13,778 bases of DNA from a bacterium (lineage in GTDB: Bacteria; Hydrogenedentota; Hydrogenedentia; Hydrogenedentiales; SLHB01): contig JAAEQP010001324.1 in the NCBI GenBank assembly GCA_024231375.1, forward strand, positions 1 to 13,778, given 5' to 3'. The notes below the pieces were generated by a model. It had not been told where the DNA came from, did no database searches, and worked only from the letters and a program-made list of their open reading frames with translations. This document shows, one piece after another, positions 13,595 through 13,778 of the stretch. Numbering within the stretch: the first letter of the stretch is position 1; each line of letters opens with the position of its first letter. The position numbers were made by a program, and so were the translations under genes.

Positions 13595-13778
13595 ATGCAA
13601 GTATCGCGACAACTGGTAACGGGGTCGCTTGGCGCCGTTCTCTTCCTGTGCGGCGCGCAATCGTGGGCCACCGAAGTGTATCGCGACAACGTGGTTATTG
13701 TCCTCGATGCCAGCGGGTCGATGGGGACGCCTATGAGCAGCACGGGCGGGGCGAAGATGGATGCTGCAAAGATGGCCC
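13595..13778 (+). CDS. Secreted von Willebrand factor A domain protein, 5' part only
   Basis: The ATG at 13595 is preceded by GAGGAGG (13582-13588), 6 bp away, a very strong ribosome binding site. The 61 visible codons encode a signal peptide (MQVSRQLVTGSLGAVLFLCG and then AQSWA, with cleavage likely before TEVY). After it begins a VWA domain: VVIVLDASGSMG contains the DxSxS metal-ion-dependent adhesion motif, and a TGGAKMDAAKMA helix follows. VWA domains bind proteins in a metal-dependent way. The gene runs off the right edge, so its other domains are unknown. Its position suggests an operon with the SBP-OmpA gene and a shared periplasmic job. Confidence 0.85.
   Translation, partial: MQVSRQLVTGSLGAVLFLCGAQSWATEVYRDNVVIVLDASGSMGTPMSSTGGAKMDAAKMA

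Noticed and set aside
1..13778. CRISPR array, tRNA, rRNA, riboswitch or prophage attachment site
   Set aside because: I saw no regularly spaced repeats, tRNA-like cloverleaf, rRNA sequence or known riboswitch pattern on either strand.

Overview
The window comes from a high-GC diderm bacterium. It encodes a complete MCE/Mla-type lipid-transport core, a signal-peptide-bearing Amidase_3, an outer-envelope-type lipoprotein and an OmpA-like peptidoglycan-binding domain. The mix of a Ser-type sulfatase-like hydrolase, a RAYT transposase ending in a GRPRK-type tail and an FHA-GAF-SpoIIE phosphatase would fit Planctomycetota, Hydrogenedentota or a related lineage. There is no rRNA or other phylogenetic marker, so this placement is only a guess. 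Most genes are on the minus strand, and the spaces between them are short.

Layout. (1) Positions 1-341 hold the 5' part of an unrecognised minus-strand gene that runs off the left edge. Its start abuts a RAYT element. (2) Positions 351-1103 are a single-gene mobile element: a REP-associated tyrosine transposase bounded by near-identical 28/29-bp inverted repeats. The transposase stop codon lies inside the left repeat. (3) A plus-strand sulfatase-like hydrolase (1326-2648) converges on a minus-strand LysM-like/Amidase_3 cell-wall amidase (2662-4389). The amidase has its own sigma70-type promoter. (4) A PilZ-domain gene (4737-5387) also has its own promoter. (5) A seven-gene minus-strand operon is read from 11249 down to 5465. 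It encodes an FHA-GAF-SpoIIE phosphatase, an RsbW/SpoIIAB-like kinase, an RsbV/SpoIIAA-like STAS protein, MlaE, MlaF, MlaD and a PqiC-like lipoprotein. It starts from a good promoter (TTGCCT-N17-TAAGAT) and a strong ribosome binding site. (6) Divergent from it on the plus strand are a substrate-binding-protein/OmpA fusion (11656-13503) and the start of a secreted von Willebrand A protein (13595 to the right edge).

How the genes may work together. The strongest idea is regulatory. A complete partner-switching triad (phosphatase, kinase, STAS) sits directly upstream of, and apparently co-transcribed with, an MCE lipid transporter. In Escherichia coli the STAS protein MlaB binds the ATPase MlaF and is needed for transporter activity. 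Here the only STAS protein next to mlaE keeps the phosphorylatable DSSG motif of SpoIIAA/RsbV. One STAS protein could therefore link phospho-signalling, with FHA and GAF input, to lipid transport. The alternative is that the triad controls a sigma factor elsewhere and that the neighbourhood is incidental. Around this unit the genes are mostly cell-envelope functions: an amidase, a c-di-GMP-type PilZ protein, and an SBP-OmpA/VWA pair with no transporter beside it in the window.
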